Assembly: GCA_003024985.2 (NCBI GenBank)
Contig: PXIH01S0028795.1
DNA length: 13,173 nt
Reading direction: 5' to 3' (one strand)
Source: Euperipatoides rowelli
Lineage: Eukaryota > Onychophora > Udeonychophora > Euonychophora > Peripatopsidae
Below the pieces are notes generated by a model that did no database searches, was not told where the DNA came from, and saw nothing but the letters and a program-made list of their open reading frames with translations. Both the position numbers and the translations under genes were made by a program. Below, one piece after another: positions 8,893-13,173 of this stretch (its first letter is position 1; each line of letters opens with the position of its first letter).

Positions 8893-9567
8893 GAATCTTG
8901 GCTAACACAAAATACATTGGATGAAGAAATTGTTATTGATGGCTACAAGACACTAAGGAAGGATCAACTAAGGCATAAGGAGGTATAATACTGATTTTTT
9001 TTTAATGAAACAGAACTTATAATAAAAGCTTGTATTTATACCAATAAAAACATGAGCTGTTGTGGTTTGAGTTGTAATTTGATAATAGTATTTACATGTT
9101 TGGGATAGTCTATTGTCCTTCCAATAATTCCTAATGATAAAAAGCAATAAATGCCATTTCAGGAGGGGATAGACTTTTTTTAACAATAATAAAGCCAATT
9201 ATGAAGATTTATTTCTTTTAGGGGATTTCAACATTCCATTCATTAATTGGGAATTACGTTTTAGCCCTGACCCTGATAGACTTATTTGGTAAGCTTTTTT
9301 TTTTTTTTTAATTTTACCATAAAATATTTCCTTACACAACATGTTACATTTAATAACTGATTTAGAGACCGAAAATCATCCATTTTAGACTTGATTTTCA
9401 CCATCAAACCCGATTCTATTCTTAATGTTTACTCCCATTCTCCATTTGGACAAAGTGACCATTTGGACATTAAACTTAAACAAAAAATAAATAAAACAGC
9501 AAAAAGTTATAAAAGATTATTAAAATGCAGATTTGTCTCAAACAAATGCTTCCTTCTAACTCATTGA
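8893..9567 (+). pseudogene. LINE (CR1/L2-like) APE endonuclease relic
   Basis: Four blocks in shifting frames follow the order of a CR1/L2-type apurinic endonuclease domain. Block 1, 8893-8985: ESWL, with the catalytic-type Glu, then IVIDGYKTLRKDQ. Block 2, 9051-9131: HELLWFEL, stop, SIYMFGIVYCPSNNS, matching the VELLW...YRPPN region. Block 3, 9173-9289: LFLLGDFNIPFINWEL, with the Asp-Asn pair. Block 4, 9331-9564: LTQHV, stop, SSILDLIFT and FGQSDH, with the final Asp-His. The catalytic motifs survive, but at least two stops and three frame changes make it dead. The reverse transcriptase does not follow; a foldback MITE starts at 9694. Orientation is plus. The endonuclease call is firm; the clade within CR1/L2/Rex1-type LINEs is not. 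Confidence 0.85.
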
Positions 9568-9693
9568 CTTACCAAATTTATTTACAAATGAAAACAATTA
9601 CCAAAATGTCTATAGCCTACACTAATCATATCTAAAATAAATGCTAATATTTCAAACTTTATACCTACTAAAAATATACATTTCAATAATGGT

Positions 9694-9901
9694 TTTCTGT
9701 AAACATCATTTATTAAACATCATTAATAAATGATGTCTCTTAGGGCAAATCACCAAGTCAATTAAATAAAAAAATTATACTCTGTAGAAGACACTGCTGT
9801 GTTCTACTTGTCTTCACTGTCTTCTACAGAGTATAATCTTTTATTTAATTTACTGGGTGATTTGCCTTAAGAGACACCATTATGAATGATGTTTACAGAA
9901 A
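9694..9901. mobile_element. Foldback MITE-like inverted repeat, 208 bp
   Basis: The two halves are inverted copies. TTTCTGTAAACATCATT at the left end is complementary to AATGATGTTTACAGAAA at the right end. GGGCAAATCACC (9743-9754) pairs with GGTGATTTGCC near 9855-9866, and ACTCTGTAGAAGACA (9779-9793) pairs with TGTCTTCTACAGAGT (9819-9833). The loop is only about 25 bp. The left arm has an internal repeat of AAACATCATT that the right arm lacks. No coding frame and no convincing target duplication were found, so the superfamily is open. Confidence 0.85.
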
Positions 9902-10064
9902 GTCACTCTACGCTGCACTTAGGGTCTGACATAATGAGGGGTTCAAAATGGAAAATAATAACTGCTCTTTAGTCACATGGTCAAGATGGATAGCAGCCTT
10001 ATTTTTTTGTTTACAGTCCTAACCTTACCGTAAACCTGAACCCTAACTCCAACTACTTTTCCCC
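9902..10064. other. Spacer between foldback element and tandem repeat
   Basis: No gene is present. The stretch 10018-10050 holds scattered CCTAAC/AACCCTAAC words that look telomere-like but do not form a regular array. Confidence 0.4.
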
Positions 10065-10271
10065 AACCCTATGATGATGAAGAGTGAAATAATCCTTTTT
10101 TGATCTATACACTATGCCCTAACCCTATGATGATGAAGGGCTGAAATAATCATTTTTTGATCGATACACTATGCCCCAACCCTATGATTATGAAGGGGTA
10201 AAATAATCCTTTTTTGATCAATACACTATGCCCCAACCTTATGATGATGAAGGTGAAATAATCCTTTTTTG
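10065..10271. repeat. 57-bp tandem repeat, about 3.7 copies
   Basis: Units start with AACCCTATGATGATGAAG at 10065, 10121, 10178 and 10235 (spacings 56, 57, 57). Each continues with GTGAAATAATC, CTTTTTTGATC or CATTTTTTGATC, and ATACACTATGCCC. The last unit is cut short and turns into the inverted repeat at 10272. Confidence 0.93.
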
Positions 10272-10336
10272 ATCGATCAAAAAATGATTATTTCATCCCT
10301 ATGATGAAGGGATGAAATAATCATTTTTTGATCGAT
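10272..10336. repeat. Perfect 29-bp inverted repeat, 7-bp loop
   Basis: The arm 10272-10300 (begins ATCGATCAAAAAATGATT) is exactly complementary to 10308-10336 (ends TCATTTTTTGATCGAT). The loop is ATGATGA. The arms are made of the same sequence as the 57-bp repeat, so one unit has been inverted. The left arm can also pair back with the last direct unit through GATCGATC near 10271-10278. Confidence 0.95.
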
Positions 10337-10410
10337 TTCGAGAATTTTGATCCAATTTCCTGGTAAAACTACCATAATGACAAAAACATATGTGCAGATG
10401 TTAAAAACGC

Positions 10411-10437
10411 GGTAAAATTGTACAGTACAATTTTACC
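10411..10437. repeat. Perfect 13-bp palindrome with 1-bp spacer
   Basis: GGTAAAATTGTAC (10411-10423) pairs exactly with GTACAATTTTACC (10425-10437). A further direct copy of TAAAATTGTA follows at about 10443. Confidence 0.93.
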
Positions 10438-10444
10438 AGCAGTA

Positions 10445-10886
10445 AAATTGTATGCCTTCTAATTTTTAACTGATTCTCTGACGAGTTGCAGATAATTTCT
10501 TATTTTATAGTTCCATCTTAAGGTAATATTTTTCTTAATTTTATTATTTATGTAATTATTATTTTATATCTTTTGTCTTTGTAATTTGACATGCTAATCT
10601 TTCTTTTTCGATGTTTATTAGTTAGTATGACACTACTCACTTAAAACCTTGTTAAATACAAAGAGTGTGAATGGTTGATTGGTATACTATAGTTGTTAGG
10701 TTTTCTATTTACAAATTATAGTTTATAGAAATACTGTATTGTTATTTAAAAAAATTACTTTTAGACAGACTTATGTGACACCTTGAGAGTGAGAAGCAAT
10801 CTGGAGGAGGGGGAGGGGGGGGGGGTTGTCTTCAAAAAAGTTGAATTTTATTTTATATATTTTTCAGTATTTAAAAGTAATGGACT
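10445..10886. other. AT-rich DNA with G-run, no gene
   Basis: No coding signal was found. A G-rich run (GGAGGAGGGGGAGG and following G, 10803-10825) is the only notable feature; the short open frame 10783-10980 merely crosses it and the next palindrome. Confidence 0.45.
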
Positions 10887-10919
10887 AGAAATACGGAAAG
10901 TTAAACTTTCTGTATTTCT
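10887..10919. repeat. 16-bp near-perfect palindrome
   Basis: AGAAATACGGAAAGTT (10887-10902) pairs with AACTTTCTGTATTTCT (10904-10919), with 15 of 16 positions complementary and one spacer base. Confidence 0.9.
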
Positions 10920-11230
10920 GTTGAGTTTTTTTTTCTTCAATAATTTATGGAAAAGTCACTTTTTCCGTGCTGTGTTTTAATTTTAACTGGGCAATAATAC
11001 GTTCATCATTACATCTAGCCACGCTCAGAATTGCATTATCATTAAGGCTTTTATTTCGCTTTTTGATATAATGTCGAGTGGAAACATTATGCAGAAAAAT
11101 AATAATTTGGCTGTTAATAGTTCATTTAGAGAAAATATAATTTTTAATTTTAGAAATTTTGAATCCTTGGTATCTCTGAATTCTAATGTTTTTGTAATTA
11201 TGGACGCACTTTAAATTACAAAAGTTCACA

Positions 11231-11964
11231 ATGGAGTCATTAATAGAGGTTTTAAATTCAAAGGGCTTAATTAGGAAGTTATCAGAATATACTCAGTTGC
11301 ATCTTGCCCAGTATCATTTTGTTGCCTTTAAGACGACTGATACAGCAACAGTTTGCAAGGCAATTTACAAGGTTTGGAGAATATTATGTATTTTTTGCAG
11401 ATACAATAATTAACTTTAATATTGTTAATTTTACAATATCTGGATGCCTTAGCTGACTATAATGGCAGAGCTTAGGGATATTTTGGAAGAGTATGGGCAG
11501 GTGATGTCATTAATGTCGACCTAAAAGATAGCGAAGGAAGATACTGTATACAGTTTGAGAGACTCCAGTGTTTGTAACTTTTGTAATGAAGCCAGGGATA
11601 GATTTCTCTACTATACCTTATTTAATAAAGTCTAAATCTTTTGTAAGAGGATGGGTCAATTCATCCCAATATTGTCACAGCCATGCTTCTGATGTTGGGA
11701 GATGGGTCACAATATAAAGGAGTGCCCATGAGAAAATGTCGAATGTGCAAAGTGGTGCTGTGGGGAGGGGAGGGGGCAGCCCATAACTGTAAGAAATCAT
11801 ATAGCAGTGTACTGAAGGCTGTTTCTCAGGAACCACTACAGCAGGCACAGGACAATAGTCAGTCTATTATAGAATCAGACATTAGTATTGCTCAGTCTCA
11901 GGAACTGTTTCTTTCACAACTGTCAAACCACTCAAACTTGGAATTAGATCAAACCTATCAATAA
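11231..11964 (+). pseudogene. Decayed LINE ORF1/Gag-like protein with zinc knuckle
   Basis: Protein-like blocks lie in several frames on the plus strand. 11231-11410: ESLIEVLNSKGLIRKL and YHFVAFKTTD. 11462-11521: MAELRDILEEYGQVMSLM, similar to the LR..L..YG.V turn of LINE ORF1 nucleic-acid-binding domains. 11592-11714: FSTIPYLIKSKSFVRG, similar to the IPSFI.I.G strand before the knuckle. 11683-11961: SQYKGVPMRKCRMCKV, then AHNC, corresponding to the Y.GQP..C..C...GH....C zinc knuckle, followed by a Ser/Gln-rich tail. Cys are at residues 19 and 22 of the last block, His 34 and Cys 36. A G-rich insertion-like run (GGGGAGGGGAGGGGG) disturbs the knuckle spacing. Stops and frame changes make it non-functional. 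An LTR-element Gag or a dead host gene remains possible. Confidence 0.5.
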
Positions 11965-12408
11965 GATGTTTTGATTCTGGATTCATTAATACTGTCTCAG
12001 AGTAACTTCATCCCGATAAGGAAGATGTCATCAGCCCCATCAGGAATCAGGAAAATTTGATAGTAAATGCTCAGGATTTGAGTGATTATGAAGAAGGGAG
12101 GGGGGGGGACAAAAAGCTAAAAGTTCAACAAGATGGATGATCTTAAGATTGAAACTTTATATTTCTTATTCATAGTGATTAATAATATAGTGTCTTATTG
12201 GGTATATTTTAATTATTTTTTTTGAGCCCTTTGGTAGGGCATGAGTCACAATTGGGGGAGGGGGGGGGGGCAAAATTATACACTTGCAATTCAACTTTCC
12301 TAAATTTGGAATAAACATTTCCAAGCATTTAAATTGTTTAAAATTAATATTAGTATATTTTTTGTAATCGTATATTTAATAGGTTACGATAGTATGACGT
12401 TTTTGAAG

Positions 12409-12438
12409 GGGTCAAAGGGTGGGGTCGACCTTTGACAG
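12409..12438. promoter_or_regulatory. Inverted DR1-like motifs (candidate binding site)
   Basis: GGGTCAAAGGGTG (12409-12421) and, on the minus strand, CTGTCAAAGGTCG (12438-12426) both resemble AGGTCA-N1-AGGTCA. Their cores form the inverted repeat GTCAAAGG (12411-12418) and CCTTTGAC (12429-12436). DR1 is the element bound by HNF4, COUP-TF and RXR-type nuclear receptors. Motif matches alone do not show function. Confidence 0.22.
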
Positions 12439-12467
12439 ATATCTTCTTGTAGTTAAAGTAAATCAAC

Positions 12468-12480
12468 AGTTCAAAGGTCA
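12468..12480 (+). promoter_or_regulatory. DR1 motif AGTTCAAAGGTCA
   Basis: AGTTCA-A-AGGTCA is a strong direct-repeat-1 match, followed at once by the palindrome GTCATATGAC (12477-12486). It lies 30 bp from the inverted pair at 12409-12438. Confidence 0.28.
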
Positions 12481-13070
12481 TATGACATATGAAAATTATT
12501 CTTTAGACAACCAATCAACATTCAATTTTTATAAACATTGTTACATTGAGACGTCTTAGTAAGCAGGCTATCCATTCACTACCTGTCTGGCCGCACTTCA
12601 TAGAGTACAATCCCAGTAGGAACGTAAATAGATTACCGTCCATAGATTTTTTTCTAGTTGAGTTATAATCTTGATTTTTTTTTTTGCTCAAATATCACAT
12701 CCTTTCCCTATAAAACCAAATAAGTGGTTTTAATTATATTAATCAGGAGATTTTTAAAACCCTGATCTTTAGACCCTACTTTTTACATATATTGCATTCA
12801 GCGCCTCTATGGTCACCCCTGAAAACATTAACATTGAAAAATGCTATTGACGGTTTAGGTAATTTTACCCTCACTGGGATTCTTTAAAATTCTTAATATT
12901 AAACGCATTTTAATGTGAAAAAAAATACAGGGATTTGTTAAAGACATATTAAACTATATAAAAACAATAAAAAAAAATAATTCCAATTATTTTTTAAGAT
13001 ATGAGATTAGATTTTTAGAAAATAAAAATCGTCAACTGTAATCCATTTGACTGTAGAAATTTGAATCTAA

Positions 13071-13173
13071 GATAATAGATTTGCTGATGATACTAAATTA
13101 GGTGGTAGGGTTAATAGTATGGAAGAGGCTTTTTTGATACAAAGTGATTTAGATAAATTAAGTAACTGGGTTA
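13071..13173 (+). pseudogene. LINE reverse transcriptase fragment, partial at window edge
   Basis: The frame reads NRFADDTKLGGRVN and later IQSDLDKLSNWV, then runs off the window. This is the F/YADD catalytic motif of a non-LTR reverse transcriptase (ADD at 13083-13091) followed by the DL..L..W helix typical of CR1/L2/Rex1-type elements. A stop (13068-13070) precedes it, and the expected upstream PQGSVLGP block is absent, so the copy is 5'-truncated or broken just before the catalytic motif. Whether the rest is intact lies outside this window. The strand is the same as that of the endonuclease relic, but the gap of about 3.5 kb contains unrelated repeats, so it is probably a separate insertion. 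Confidence 0.88.

Larger units (their letters stand above)
11965..13070. other. Non-coding DNA with G-runs and DR1-like cluster
   Basis: G-runs occur at about 12096-12108 and 12254-12270. A cluster of nuclear-receptor-like motifs is at 12409-12480 (listed separately). The stretch 12540-12660 is less AT-rich but has no open frame of note. No reverse transcriptase motifs connect the ORF1-like relic to the reverse transcriptase fragment at the window end. Confidence 0.4.

Noticed and set aside
8968-9198. 76-codon minus-strand open frame
   Set aside because: It is antisense to the LINE endonuclease relic, whose conserved motifs are on the plus strand.
10018-10050. Interstitial telomere repeat
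   Set aside because: Only scattered CCTAAC/AACCCTAAC words, no regular hexamer array.
9694-10437. CRISPR array
   Set aside because: Repeats are contiguous or inverted with no unique spacers, and the context is eukaryotic.
10783-10980. 65-codon plus-strand open frame
   Set aside because: It crosses a G-run, a palindrome and a T-run; the apparent residues reflect those.

Overview
The window is strongly AT-rich, non-coding-looking animal DNA. I found no intact protein-coding gene, no rRNA or functional tRNA gene, no CRISPR array and no bacterial operon structure. Eukaryotic, and most likely metazoan, origin is indicated by an APE-endonuclease LINE relic of CR1/L2 type, a tRNA-derived SINE with polymerase III A and B boxes and a poly(A) tail, a hAT-type MITE with an 8-bp target duplication, a C-rich minisatellite, hexanucleotide microsatellites and several foldback repeats. 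The phylum cannot be decided from this window. One ambiguous base lies near 3458.

Layout. 1-1640: AT-rich DNA hiding an unrecognised, frame-broken coding relic on the minus strand (345-1136). 1692-3625: minisatellite of about 130-bp units, split by a 477-bp hAT-type MITE (3111-3587) with an exact 8-bp target duplication. 3626-3900: a 38-bp duplication and an ACATACAA microsatellite that may be the tail of the element carrying the minisatellite. 3970-5236: minus-strand relic with a zinc-knuckle pair resembling a BEL/Pao-type Gag, interrupted by a 214-bp tandem duplication carrying TTTGTA hexamers. 6255-6661: a 38-bp duplication followed by a SINE. 6672-8890: featureless apart from a possible second tRNA-like relic. 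8893-9567: LINE endonuclease relic in four frame blocks, with the catalytic motifs still readable. 9694-9901: foldback MITE. 10065-10336: 57-bp tandem repeats ending in a perfect inverted repeat. 10411-10437 and 10887-10919: two near-perfect palindromes. 11231-11964: decayed LINE ORF1/Gag-like coding with a zinc knuckle. 12409-12480: cluster of nuclear-receptor-like DR1 motifs. 13071-13173: LINE reverse-transcriptase fragment running off the window edge.

The parts do not form a working pathway. This is a graveyard of nested and decayed mobile elements. The best candidates for something undescribed are the minus-strand relic at 345-1136, the minisatellite-bearing element at about 1622-3900, and the run of foldback structures between 9.7 and 10.9 kb. 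All family assignments were made by eye from motifs and were not checked against a database.
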